Below the pieces are notes generated by a model. It did no database searches, was not told the DNA's origin, and saw only the letters and a list, made by a program, of their open reading frames with translations. From Mesorhizobium helmanticense (GTDB lineage Bacteria > Pseudomonadota > Alphaproteobacteria > Rhizobiales > Rhizobiaceae), in the NCBI RefSeq assembly GCF_003034915.1, contig NZ_PZJX01000050.1, positions 1 through 64,000 of the forward strand: a stretch of 64,000 bases of DNA. Direction: 5' to 3'. This document shows, one piece after another, positions 54,255 to 62,726 of the stretch (positions within the stretch are counted from its first letter, which is position 1; each line of letters starts with the position of its first letter). The translations under genes were made by a program, and so were the position numbers.

Positions 54255-54582
54255 TACTCTCCTGATTGAGCCCCGGAACACCTGCGGCTTCGCCGACAGC
54301 CAGGCCGTTGCCGCCAAGCTCGCTGCACTTTCGCATCCGGCCCGCATCGAGATCCTCAAACATCTGTCGGCCAGCCACTCCTGCTGCTGCCGGGAGGTGG
54401 TCGACCATCTCGACCTGGCGCAGTCCACCGTCTCCCAGCACCTGAAGATACTGGTCGATGCCGGTCTGGTCCGCTACGAGCCCGACCGCCAGCGTTCACG
54501 CTACCAGGTCGACCGCGATGCGCTCGCCGGTCTTTCCGTGTCGCTGGCCGCGCTCGTCAACTCCTGCTGCTCCGGCTGCTGA
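54250..54582 (+). CDS. ArsR family metal-responsive repressor
   Basis: 110-residue winged-helix regulator. HTH: CREVVDHLDLAQSTVSQHLK with ILVDAGLVRYEPDRQRSRYQ as the wing. It is unusually rich in Cys: NTCGF near the N-terminus, SHSCCC before the HTH and NSCCSGC at the C-terminus, which could bind soft metals or arsenic. The only ATG lies inside the operator palindrome and no ribosome site is visible. The ABC exporter starts 15 bp after its stop. Confidence 0.93.
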   Translation: MNTLLIEPRNTCGFADSQAVAAKLAALSHPARIEILKHLSASHSCCCREVVDHLDLAQSTVSQHLKILVDAGLVRYEPDRQRSRYQVDRDALAGLSVSLAALVNSCCSGC

Positions 54583-54597
54583 GAACAGGACAAGAAA

Positions 54598-56487
54598 ATG
54601 GCCGAAAAAACCGTCTCCGCCGACTCCGGCTCGACCCTCGATACATTGCGCAATCTGTGGCCGTACATGTATCCGGCCGATCGCCCGGATCTGCGCTGGC
54701 GCGTAACCTGGGCGACCTTGCTGCTTGTCGTCGCCAAACTCGTGCTCGTCGCCGGGCCGTACTTCTTCAAATGGGCAACCAATGCGCTGGCGGGGCAGGG
54801 CGCGGCCCTGCCGCCGTTGTTGCCAGCTTTCCTTTTGGCGCCGGTCGCTCTCGTGATCGCCTACAATTTTCTGCGTCTCGTCCAACTCGGCTTCAACCAG
54901 TTGCGCGACGCGCTGTTTGCCCGCGTCGGGCAGTATGCGGTGCGCCAGCTCGCTTTCCGCACCTTCGTCCACATGCATGAACTGTCGCTGCGCTTCCATC
55001 TCGAGCGCCGCACCGGCGGCCTTTCGCGCATCATCGAGCGCGGCACCAAGGGCATCGAGACGATCGTTCGCTTCATCATGCTCAACACGGCGCCGACCAT
55101 TCTCGAATTCGCGCTCACAGCCGGCATCTTCGCCTTCACCTATGGCTGGAAATATGTCGCCGTCGTTGCCGTGACCGTATGGATCTACGTCTGGTTCACG
55201 GTGAAGGCGAGCGATTGGCGCATCACCATCCGCCGCGACATGAACGACAGCGACACCGACGCCAACACCAAGGCGATCGATTCGCTGCTCAATTTCGAAA
55301 CGGTCAAATATTTCGGCAACGAGGCGATGGAGGCCGAGCGCTTCGACCGCTCGATGGCGCGCTATGAGAGCGCCGCGACCAGGATCTGGACCTCGCTCGG
55401 CTGGTTGAACTTCGGCCAGGGCGTTATCTTCGGCCTCGGCACGGTCGTCGTCATGTGCATGTCGGCACTGGAGGTGCAGGCCGGCACGCAGACGGTCGGC
55501 GACTTCGTCTTCATCAATGCCATGCTGATGCAGCTTTCGGTGCCGCTCAACTTCATCGGCTTCATCTATCGCGAAATCCGGCAAGGGCTGACTGACATCG
55601 AGCAGATGTTCGACCTGCTCGATGTCCGCCAGGAGATCGTCGACAAACCAGACGCCAGGCCGCTTGCCGTCTCGGCCGGCAAGATCGAATTCCGCGACGT
55701 GCATTTCTCCTATGACCCCAACCGCAAGATCCTGAAAGGCGTCAGCTTCGAGGTGCCGGCCGGCAAGACGGTCGCCATCGTCGGGCCATCGGGTGCTGGC
55801 AAGTCGACCATTTCGCGGCTGCTGTTCCGCTTCTATGATGTCCAGGATGGCCAGGTGCTGATTGACGACCAGGATGTCAGGGACGTGACGCAGGAGAGCC
55901 TGCGCGCGTCGATCGGCATGGTGCCGCAGGACACCGTGCTGTTCAACGACACCATCGCCTACAACATCCGCTACGGCCGCATCGACGCCAGCGAGGACGA
56001 CGTACGCAAGGCCGCCGAGCTTGCCCAGATCGGACCTTTCATCGACCGGCTGCCCGACGGTTACCGTTCGATGGTCGGCGAGCGCGGGTTGAAACTCTCC
56101 GGCGGCGAGAAGCAGCGCGTGGCCATTGCCCGCACCATCCTGAAGGCGCCGCCGATCCTGATACTCGACGAGGCGACCTCGGCGCTGGACAGCCACACCG
56201 AGCAGGAGATCCAGGCCGCACTCGATCTTGTCAGCAAGGGCCGCACCACCATCGTCATTGCCCATCGGCTGTCGACTGTGATCACCGCCGACGAGATCAT
56301 TGTGCTCAAGGACGGCCAGATCGCCGAGCGCGGCACCCATGCCGATCTGCTGCGCAAGCACGGCCTCTACGCCTCGATGTGGGATCGTCAGCGCGAGGCG
56401 ACCGAGGCCGAGGAGCGGCTGCGCATCGCCCGCGAGACCGACGAGCTGGGTGTGGTGGTGCGGCGGCGGACGTCAGAGGTGTCGTAG
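54598..56487 (+). CDS. ABC exporter of the Atm1/HMT1 type (fused permease and ATPase)
   Basis: 629-residue half-transporter. Six membrane helices (about 35-330) precede the ATPase domain (about 360-595). Walker A is GPSGAGKST, the signature is LSGGEKQRVAIAR, Walker B is PPILILDEATSALD, and AHRLSTV is the H-loop. The substrate-cavity signature TDANTKAIDSLLNFETVKYF is typical of Atm1. Bacterial relatives export glutathione conjugates and heavy-metal-glutathione complexes. The Cys-rich ArsR repressor just upstream supports metal detoxification over mitochondrial-style Fe-S export. Confidence 0.94.
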   Translation: MAEKTVSADSGSTLDTLRNLWPYMYPADRPDLRWRVTWATLLLVVAKLVLVAGPYFFKWATNALAGQGAALPPLLPAFLLAPVALVIAYNFLRLVQLGFNQLRDALFARVGQYAVRQLAFRTFVHMHELSLRFHLERRTGGLSRIIERGTKGIETIVRFIMLNTAPTILEFALTAGIFAFTYGWKYVAVVAVTVWIYVWFTVKASDWRITIRRDMNDSDTDANTKAIDSLLNFETVKYFGNEAMEAERFDRSMARYESAATRIWTSLGWLNFGQGVIFGLGTVVVMCMSALEVQAGTQTVGDFVFINAMLMQLSVPLNFIGFIYREIRQGLTDIEQMFDLLDVRQEIVDKPDARPLAVSAGKIEFRDVHFSYDPNRKILKGVSFEVPAGKTVAIVGPSGAGKSTISRLLFRFYDVQDGQVLIDDQDVRDVTQESLRASIGMVPQDTVLFNDTIAYNIRYGRIDASEDDVRKAAELAQIGPFIDRLPDGYRSMVGERGLKLSGGEKQRVAIARTILKAPPILILDEATSALDSHTEQEIQAALDLVSKGRTTIVIAHRLSTVITADEIIVLKDGQIAERGTHADLLRKHGLYASMWDRQREATEAEERLRIARETDELGVVVRRRTSEVS

Positions 56488-56496
56488 CGCCACTTT

Positions 56497-56682
56497 CCTT
56501 CTCCCCTTGTGGGAGAAGGTGGCCTCGCGAAGCGAGGTCGGATGAGGGGTGCTGGAAGGATCGCCGCCTTGAAAGCAAGCGATTGAAATCATTCGATATT
56601 TTAACACATGGTGTTTCTTCCAATACCCCTCATCTATCTCGGCGCTACGCGCCGATCCACCTTCTCCCACAAGGGGAGAAGG
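56497..56682. repeat. RIME-like palindromic intergenic element, copy 2
   Basis: 186 bp with the same perfect 26-bp inverted ends as copy 1 (56497-56522, 56657-56682). Inner palindromes are CCTCGC/GCGAGG on the left and CGGCGC/GCGCCG on the right, with GGATGAGGGG conserved. The centre is longer and unlike copy 1. It lies just after the ABC exporter gene and may form its transcript end. Confidence 0.85.
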
Positions 56683-56779
56683 CTAAACCGAAATTCCCGC
56701 TTGACCTCAACTTAAGTTGAGATCGTAGACGTCGGCCGAAGGTGCGTCGTGCGCCTGTTTGCGATCGGAGACAGACGAA

Positions 56780-57127
56780 ATGAATCAACTGAATCAAAAG
56801 CTTGGCAATGACAGCGTGTTCAGGGTCGACAAGTTCGTCGTCCCGGCCGAGGCCCGCGAGGAGATACTGCGCAAGGTCAGGGCGACGCATGAATTGCTGC
56901 GCCTCCAGCAAGGCTTCGTGCAGGATTTCCTGCTCGAGCAATTCTCGGGGCCAGGCGAATTCAACCTCGTCACCATCGTCGAATGGGAGAGCCAGGCGGC
57001 CATCGACAACGTCGTGCCGATCGTCAGGGCGGCGCATGAGCGGGCGGGCTTCAACCCGCAGGAGACAATCGCCCGGCTTGGCGTGCGGGCCGACATCGCC
57101 AACTATCAGCGCTTGCCCGAGTTGTAG
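56780..57127 (+). CDS. Antibiotic biosynthesis monooxygenase (ABM) domain protein
   Basis: 115 residues from the ATG at 56780 (GGAG 9 bp upstream). It has the dimeric alpha/beta-barrel ABM pattern: VFRVDKFVVPAEAREEILRK, GFVQDFLLEQF and NLVTIVEWESQAAIDNVVPI. ABM proteins include heme-degrading enzymes and quinol monooxygenases as well as members of unknown role. No cofactor ligand can be assigned. Confidence 0.85.
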   Translation: MNQLNQKLGNDSVFRVDKFVVPAEAREEILRKVRATHELLRLQQGFVQDFLLEQFSGPGEFNLVTIVEWESQAAIDNVVPIVRAAHERAGFNPQETIARLGVRADIANYQRLPEL

Positions 57128-57256
57128 GAAGGTTAGCCCGCGCCTGGCGCCGGGTGAGCCAGGCCACTCCCATTGTTGCGTTGCGGGAAGGGGGGCTTTC
57201 GGCTATTGAGGCCGGACCTGAAACAGGGACCGCCCCCATCCCATGAGCTCCATCCA

Positions 57257-57955
57257 ATGAGTATCGTCGATACGATCAAGAATGCGTTCGTTCCGATCCA
57301 TCGCGAGGGCTATCCCTTCATTGCCGCCTTCGGCGCGGCGACGTTGGTGCTTGGGTATTTCTCCACATTCCTGTTCTGGATTGGCCTCATACTGACGGCG
57401 TGGTGCGCCTATTTCTTCCGTGACCCCGAGCGCGTCACGCCCGTCGACGACCGGCTGGTGGTGAGCCCCGCCGACGGCATCATCTCGGCGGTTGGCCCGG
57501 CCGTTCCGCCGCGCGAACTGGGTCTCGGCAGTGGCGAGATGACCCGTATCTCGGTGTTCATGAACGTCTTTTCCTGCCATGTGAACCGCGCCCCGGTGCG
57601 TGGCCGCATTTCCAGGATCGAGCACCGGCCGGGCAAATTCCTCAATGCCGAACTCGACAAGGCAAGCTCCGAGAACGAGCGCAACGGGCTGGTCATCGAC
57701 AGCCCCAACGGCACGGTGGCGGCGGTGCAGGTCGCCGGGCTGGTGGCGCGGCGCATCGTCTGCTGGGCCGAGCCCGGCAACGCGCTTGCCATCGGCGAAC
57801 GTTTCGGGCTGATCCGCTTCGGCTCGCGCGTCGACGTGTTCCTGCCGTCCACCGCGACGCCGCGCGTTGCCGTCGGCCAGACCGCAGTCGGCGGCGAGAC
57901 CGTATTGGCCGAATTCGGCGGCGTTGCCGCGACGCCGCTCGTGCGGATTTCCTGA
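57257..57955 (+). CDS. psd: Phosphatidylserine decarboxylase
   Basis: Converts phosphatidylserine to phosphatidylethanolamine; a pyruvoyl enzyme that self-cleaves. It has 232 residues, the short type common in rhizobia. The start at 57257 was chosen because [20 protein letters not shown] is the conserved N-terminus. Two hydrophobic segments lie near 20-50. [16 protein letters not shown] and the cleavage-site Ser in [11 protein letters not shown] are visible. pssA follows 3 bp later, so both steps of PE synthesis are in one operon. Confidence 0.95.
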   Translation: MSIVDTIKNAFVPIHREGYPFIAAFGAATLVLGYFSTFLFWIGLILTAWCAYFFRDPERVTPVDDRLVVSPADGIISAVGPAVPPRELGLGSGEMTRISVFMNVFSCHVNRAPVRGRISRIEHRPGKFLNAELDKASSENERNGLVIDSPNGTVAAVQVAGLVARRIVCWAEPGNALAIGERFGLIRFGSRVDVFLPSTATPRVAVGQTAVGGETVLAEFGGVAATPLVRIS

Positions 57956-57958
57956 CCG

Positions 57959-58777
57959 GTGGGCGCGCCGTTCAAGAAATTCGAGGCGCATGCCAGCGGC
58001 GGCCCGCGCATCCGCGAAATCCCGATGCGCATGGTGCTGCCCAACCTCGTCACCGTGCTTGCCATCTGCGCCGGCCTGTCCGGCATCCGCTTCGGCTTCG
58101 AAGGGCGCTTCGAGCCGGCGGTGGTCATGGTGCTGCTTGCCGCCTTTCTCGACGGTATCGACGGCCGCCTGGCGCGGATGCTGAAAGCGACCTCCAAATT
58201 CGGCGCGCAGATGGATTCGCTGGCCGACATCGTCAATTTCGGCGTCGCGCCGGCATTGGTGCTCTATGCCTTCCTGCTCGATCGCGCCGGCTCGCCCGGC
58301 TGGATCGCGGCACTGTTGTTCACCATCGCCTGTGGGTTGAGGCTTGCCCGCTTCAACGTGCTTGACGAGGAGAAGGCCGAACGTCCGCTTTGGCAGAGCG
58401 AATATTTCGTCGGCGTACCGGCGCCGGCCGGCGCCGTGCTGGTCATGCTGCCGCTCTACCTCTATTTCCTGCGCCTTGGCCTGGAGCCGAGCCGCCTGGC
58501 CGCCTTCATCGGCACCGGCTTCACCATCCTCGTCGCCTTCCTGCTTGTCAGCCGGCTTCCGGTCTATTCCGGCAAGAGCATAAGGATACCGGGCGACAAG
58601 GTGCTGCCAGTTATTCTCGGCGTCGTCCTCTATGTGCTGTTGCTGATGACCTACCCCTGGTACACGCTGACCGCGTCGGTCGCCGGCTATCTGATCTTCC
58701 TGCCGTTCAGCGTGCGTGCCTATACCAGGCGCGCCAAGCGCGAGGGCGAGAAGGTTCCACCTTCTGATATTGGTTAA
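57959..58777 (+). CDS. pssA: CDP-diacylglycerol-serine O-phosphatidyltransferase
   Basis: Makes phosphatidylserine from CDP-diacylglycerol and serine in the inner membrane. It has 272 residues, starting at GTG 3 bp after the psd stop. The CDP-alcohol phosphotransferase motif is complete: DGRLARMLKATSKFGAQMDS followed by LAD, with all catalytic Asp residues. About 7 hydrophobic segments. The product is the substrate of the upstream Psd. Confidence 0.95.
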   Translation: MGAPFKKFEAHASGGPRIREIPMRMVLPNLVTVLAICAGLSGIRFGFEGRFEPAVVMVLLAAFLDGIDGRLARMLKATSKFGAQMDSLADIVNFGVAPALVLYAFLLDRAGSPGWIAALLFTIACGLRLARFNVLDEEKAERPLWQSEYFVGVPAPAGAVLVMLPLYLYFLRLGLEPSRLAAFIGTGFTILVAFLLVSRLPVYSGKSIRIPGDKVLPVILGVVLYVLLLMTYPWYTLTASVAGYLIFLPFSVRAYTRRAKREGEKVPPSDIG

Positions 58778-58805
58778 GAAACGCCGGGCAAGCCGCTGAT
58801 CGGAT

Positions 58806-61028
58806 TCAGGCCGCCGCGCTCAGCCCCAGCCTGTCGATCGCCAGCTTGCGGGTCGAGACATAGTCGGTCTTGCCAGAACCCAGCACCGGGATCTCTTCGA
58901 CCTTGATGATGTCGTTGGGCACCATCAATTCGGCGGCACCTGCCTTCTTGCCGAACTTGCGCAATTCTTCCGCGTCGGCGTCGTCCGCGGTGGTGACCAG
59001 CACGATGCGCTCGCCGCGCCGTTTGTCCGGCACCGAGACCGCGGCATGGCGTTCTTCCGGCCACAGCGACTGCACCAGCATCTCCACCGCGCCCAGCGAT
59101 ACCATCTCGCCGGCGATCTTGGCGAAACGCTTGGCGCGGCCGCGAATGGTGATGAAGCCCTCGCGATCGATCGAAACGATGTCGCCGGTGTCGTGCCAGC
59201 CCTCGAGCGGCTGCAATTCGCCTGGCCGGTCCGCGGTCATGTAGCCCATCATCAGGTTTGGCCCGTTGAGCCACAACTGCCCGGCATCGCTGATGCCCTC
59301 GACCGGTTGCAGCTTCATGCGTATCGCCGGCAGCAGGCGTCCCACCGTACCGTCGCGGCCGTGGATGGCGGTGTTGACGGCGACAACGGGGGCGGCCTCG
59401 GTCAACCCGAAGCCTTCGATGATCTCGGCCTGGAAGCGCTCGCGGTAGACGCGGCGCGTCTCCGGCTTCACCGCCTCGGCGCCGGCGACGACGAAGCGCA
59501 GGCTGGAGAAGTCGCCGTCCTTGGCGGTGCGCGCATAGTTGGCGAGGAACGTGTCGGTGCCGAACATGACGGTCGGCCGCACCTTGCGCGCGATCTCCGG
59601 AATGATCTTGTAGTGAAGCGGCGAGGGATAGAGGAACAGCCTTACCCCGGTGACCAGCGGCAGGATGGTGCCGCCCGTCAGACCGAAGGAGTGGAACACC
59701 GGCAGCACGTTGAGCAGGATATCGGCCGGCGAGATGGTGATGCGGGCCTCGGCCTGCATGGCGTTGGCGTAGAGGTTCCGGTGCGACAGCAGCACCGCCT
59801 TGGGCGTGCCTTCCGAGCCTGACGTGAACAGGATCACCGCCGGCTTGGCCGAGTCCTGCCGCTGCAGCGGCCAGCGCCAGCGCAAGGCTGCCGCGAACTT
59901 CTCCAGCGTGGTCACGCTTTCGCGGATATCCTCCAGCCACAACAGCTTCGCGCCACCCTTCTCGACCGCCGCCACGATGTCGGCAAGGTCGGCCTTTTCG
60001 ACGAAGGCGCGGGACGAAACCACCGTGCGGATCACCGCCGTGCGCACGGCTGCGGTGACGCTGGCCGGCCCTGCGGTGTAGTTGATCATCGCCGCCACCC
60101 GGCCGGCCGACAGCAGGCCGACGAAAGACAACACGACGCCATTGGCATTCGGCAGAAGCAGCCCGACCGCTTCGCCCGGCGCGGTTACAGCTTCGAAGCG
60201 GCGGCCCAGCACCCGCGCGCCGATGAACAGTTTTCGGTAGCTCAGCGCGCCCGAGATGACGTCCTCGACGATCGGGTGCGAGGCGCCGACGCGGTCGGCG
60301 GCGTCACGCATGGCCAGGAACAGACCGCGATCGAGATCGCTGCCGAACAGGCGGGCCTCGGCAACGCGGTCGAACAGCGCATTGGTGTTCGAGGCCTGGT
60401 CGGGGTTTCGCGCCACGAGCTCGGCGATGGTCAATGGCTCCAGCACGCTGATCGACAGGCGCGCAAACCAGTGGCGCGGCGCCTTGTCCGCTGGCGTCAA
60501 CGACGCCGGCAAGGTGCGCGTACCGGCGACGAAGATCGGCACGATGCTGGCGTTGGCTTGCATGGCGATGCGGGTGACGGCGCGAAACAGGCGAAACGTC
60601 TTGACGTCGGGCTCGACCGCGTCGGGCAGGTAGACGGCGAGGCGGCCCTTGCCCTTCAGCACTCGTACCAGCCGGCGGCTGACGAAGACATGCTCGGCGT
60701 TGAAGGTGATGGTGCGGCCAAGCTCGCGCCACGGCTCCAGCCAGGGAGACCGCGCCGAGACATCGTCGAGGATGTGCAAAGTGTCATCAGGCAAGAGCGA
60801 CAGCATCAGCGCCGGCTCGATGCGCGACTGGTGGGAGATGACATAGATGACCGGCGCTGGCGCGTTGCGCGCGATCCTGATGCGGTCGTCGCTGATTCGG
60901 TAGGCAAGCTTGAACGGCACATAGAGCAGCGCCTGGGTAAAGCGCAGGCCGAGGCGGAACTTTTCCACCACGCCAATCAGCAGCCAGGCCGCAACGAGGC
61001 CCGCAAGCAACGCCAGTGTCAGGATCAT
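58806..61028 (-). CDS. Aas-like bifunctional acyltransferase / acyl-ACP (AMP-forming) ligase
   Basis: 740-residue two-domain protein from the ATG at 61028 (GGGAGAGA upstream). After an N-terminal membrane segment, a PlsC-like acyltransferase domain (about 40-200) has VISHQSRIEPALM in place of the HxxxxD motif, with ending FVAGTRTLPASL. The AMP-binding ligase domain (about 230-735) has the P-loop ILFTSGSEGTPKAVLLSHRN and ends in VEEIPVLGSGKTDYVSTRKL with the catalytic Lys. E. coli Aas reacylates lysophosphatidylethanolamine. The divergence of the HxxxxD motif leaves the acyltransferase activity uncertain. It faces psd-pssA convergently. Confidence 0.88.
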   Translation of the reverse strand: MILTLALLAGLVAAWLLIGVVEKFRLGLRFTQALLYVPFKLAYRISDDRIRIARNAPAPVIYVISHQSRIEPALMLSLLPDDTLHILDDVSARSPWLEPWRELGRTITFNAEHVFVSRRLVRVLKGKGRLAVYLPDAVEPDVKTFRLFRAVTRIAMQANASIVPIFVAGTRTLPASLTPADKAPRHWFARLSISVLEPLTIAELVARNPDQASNTNALFDRVAEARLFGSDLDRGLFLAMRDAADRVGASHPIVEDVISGALSYRKLFIGARVLGRRFEAVTAPGEAVGLLLPNANGVVLSFVGLLSAGRVAAMINYTAGPASVTAAVRTAVIRTVVSSRAFVEKADLADIVAAVEKGGAKLLWLEDIRESVTTLEKFAAALRWRWPLQRQDSAKPAVILFTSGSEGTPKAVLLSHRNLYANAMQAEARITISPADILLNVLPVFHSFGLTGGTILPLVTGVRLFLYPSPLHYKIIPEIARKVRPTVMFGTDTFLANYARTAKDGDFSSLRFVVAGAEAVKPETRRVYRERFQAEIIEGFGLTEAAPVVAVNTAIHGRDGTVGRLLPAIRMKLQPVEGISDAGQLWLNGPNLMMGYMTADRPGELQPLEGWHDTGDIVSIDREGFITIRGRAKRFAKIAGEMVSLGAVEMLVQSLWPEERHAAVSVPDKRRGERIVLVTTADDADAEELRKFGKKAGAAELMVPNDIIKVEEIPVLGSGKTDYVSTRKLAIDRLGLSAAA

Positions 61029-61171
61029 TGCCGCATCTCTCCCAACGGATTTTCGCACCACGGCTCTTTCACGGCCGCTTCGGGGGAGAACCTAGCGAAA
61101 GTGGGGGAGACGTCAATGCGGAGTGAGGACGCTCTGACCTTCTCCTGCATGGGAAAGGGAAGTCGGCCTCC

Positions 61172-61579
61172 TCACACTGCCTTCAATCTGCCGCTGATGA
61201 AGCGGAATTCCTGCGACTTGCCGCCGAAACCATAGGCGGCCGCGGGGACCTCGTGCACCAGGGCGTAGCTTTCCTCGTGCACATTTCCCAGGATCTGGCC
61301 GAAGGCGGCAAAGATCGCTCGCAGATAAGCCTCCAGCTCGAGCTTGGTGTTGGTGCCATCGACGACCTTGATGTCGAGCCAGAAAGTGTTGGCGCTATGC
61401 TCGGCCAGTGACTTGCCGCCGGCGAACCAGTGTTGCGGGTCGAGATAGGTGATCGCGACCGCGGTAATCGTCGGGTCCTTGCGCAGATGCGTGGCGGTCA
61501 GCCCGGTGACTTCCCTGGCGATTGTCGCGGACAAGGCGGCGTCCGGCTTGCCGGTGACGCTGACATTGATGATCGGCAT
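61172..61579 (-). CDS. Tautomerase-superfamily protein
   Basis: 135 residues. The start at 61579 was chosen so that Pro2 becomes the N-terminal catalytic proline after Met removal (MPIINVSVTGKPDAALSATI), as the superfamily requires; the earlier ORF start lacks a ribosome site. It is longer than 4-oxalocrotonate tautomerase subunits and looks like two fused beta-alpha-beta units. It is divergent from the LysR gene at 61694, which probably regulates it. Confidence 0.85.
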   Translation of the reverse strand: MPIINVSVTGKPDAALSATIAREVTGLTATHLRKDPTITAVAITYLDPQHWFAGGKSLAEHSANTFWLDIKVVDGTNTKLELEAYLRAIFAAFGQILGNVHEESYALVHEVPAAAYGFGGKSQEFRFISGRLKAV

Positions 61580-61659
61580 TTTTCTCTCCTTGGTTTGGGA
61601 CGGACGGCTATCAACCGCCGAACAAACCATGCCATTACAGCCACATCAAAAAAATCAAA

Positions 61660-61692
61660 TTGTTTTCAAATAAAGGTTCGATAAAATCGAAC
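61660..61692 (+). promoter_or_regulatory. Promoter and palindromic operator of the LysR gene
   Basis: TTGTTT (61660-61665) and TAAAAT (61682-61687) with 16-bp spacing. A perfect palindrome GTTCGAT-AAA-ATCGAAC (61676-61692) covers the -10 box and ends one base before the ATG. It is probably an autoregulatory site shared with the divergent tautomerase gene. The message may be leaderless. Confidence 0.55.
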
Positions 61693-61693
61693 T

Positions 61694-62623
61694 ATGCAGA
61701 TGCTCGATCCAGACCTCCTGAAAACCTTCCTCGCTTTCGTCGACGGCGGCTCGCTGGCACAGGCGGCGACGATCGTCGGCCGCTCACCCTCGGCCGTCAC
61801 CACGCAGATGCAACGGCTTGAGGAAATCGTCGGCGAGCAGCTTCTGACGCCAAAGGGCAGGGGCCGCGGCCTGACACCGGCGGGCGAGGACCTCGTCGGC
61901 CACGCCAGACGCATCCTGGCGGCTCATCGCGAGGCTTGGCTGGCGCTGAAGGGCGCGCGGGCTGCCGGGCACGTCGCCATCGGCACGACACAGGATTTCG
62001 CCGATAGCGGTTTGCCGGACCTGCTGCGGGCCTTCGCCGTCAGTCATCCGCGCGTCAGGATCGAATTGCGCGTTGGCCGCTCCGCCGAATTGACCCAGGC
62101 GCTGCAGGCCGGCGGTCTCGATCTGGCGATCGCCATGCGCCAGGCCTCCGCGCCGGACGAAGTCGGCCTGCTCAGGGAGCCGATGGTGTGGCTCTGTTCA
62201 CAAAAGGGATTGGCCGTGCGCCAGGACGAGATACCGCTGGCGCTGCTCGATCCGCATTGCGGCTTTCGCGAAGCAGCGATCGCCGCACTTGATGCGGCAG
62301 GCCGCCGCTATCGCATCGCGGCTGGCAGCGCCAGCCTGGCCGGCCTGCGCACAGCCGTGAATGCCGGCATCGCGCTGACGTTGAGGACGGCGCGCTTCGC
62401 CCACTCCGGCATCGTCGAAGCGCCGCGCGATCTTGCCCTGCCGGCGGTTCCGATTGCCGAATTCGCCATTCGGCTGCGCAAAGGCGCCGAGCGGCCGGCG
62501 CAGGATCTTGCCGCGCTGCTGAGCGCAGTCTTTCAATGTCCGCCTGATCGTCGCAAAGAGTGGGCGCCCGCAAGAATGAGCGCTGCAAAGAAAAAGCCGA
62601 CCTTACGATCGGCTGGAGGTTAG
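61694..62623 (+). CDS. LysR family transcriptional regulator
   Basis: 309-residue LTTR: HTH in LLKTFLAFVDGGSLAQAATI and RSPSAVTTQMQRLEEIVGEQ, effector domain from about 90 (GHVAIGTTQDFADSGLPDLL). The last 20 residues are basic and contain the stem GCCGA/TCGGC in their DNA (about 62596-62613). No ribosome site is visible before the ATG. Confidence 0.92.
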   Translation: MQMLDPDLLKTFLAFVDGGSLAQAATIVGRSPSAVTTQMQRLEEIVGEQLLTPKGRGRGLTPAGEDLVGHARRILAAHREAWLALKGARAAGHVAIGTTQDFADSGLPDLLRAFAVSHPRVRIELRVGRSAELTQALQAGGLDLAIAMRQASAPDEVGLLREPMVWLCSQKGLAVRQDEIPLALLDPHCGFREAAIAALDAAGRRYRIAAGSASLAGLRTAVNAGIALTLRTARFAHSGIVEAPRDLALPAVPIAEFAIRLRKGAERPAQDLAALLSAVFQCPPDRRKEWAPARMSAAKKKPTLRSAGG

Positions 62624-62663
62624 ACGGGTCGAGGGGTTTGGGGGGACTTGGGGGTGACCCGTC
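62623..62663. other. Inverted repeat after the LysR gene
   Basis: Arms GACGGGTC (62623-62630) and GACCCGTC (62656-62663) around a G-rich 25-nt centre (62631-62655). The first arm starts at the last base of the LysR stop codon. A transcript-end structure is likely; the G-rich centre is unusual. Confidence 0.45.
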
Positions 62664-62726
62664 ACGGCCACAATGCCTAAACCCCGTGATGGTTCCATGA
62701 CTTTGCAGATTTATTTCAGCACATGA

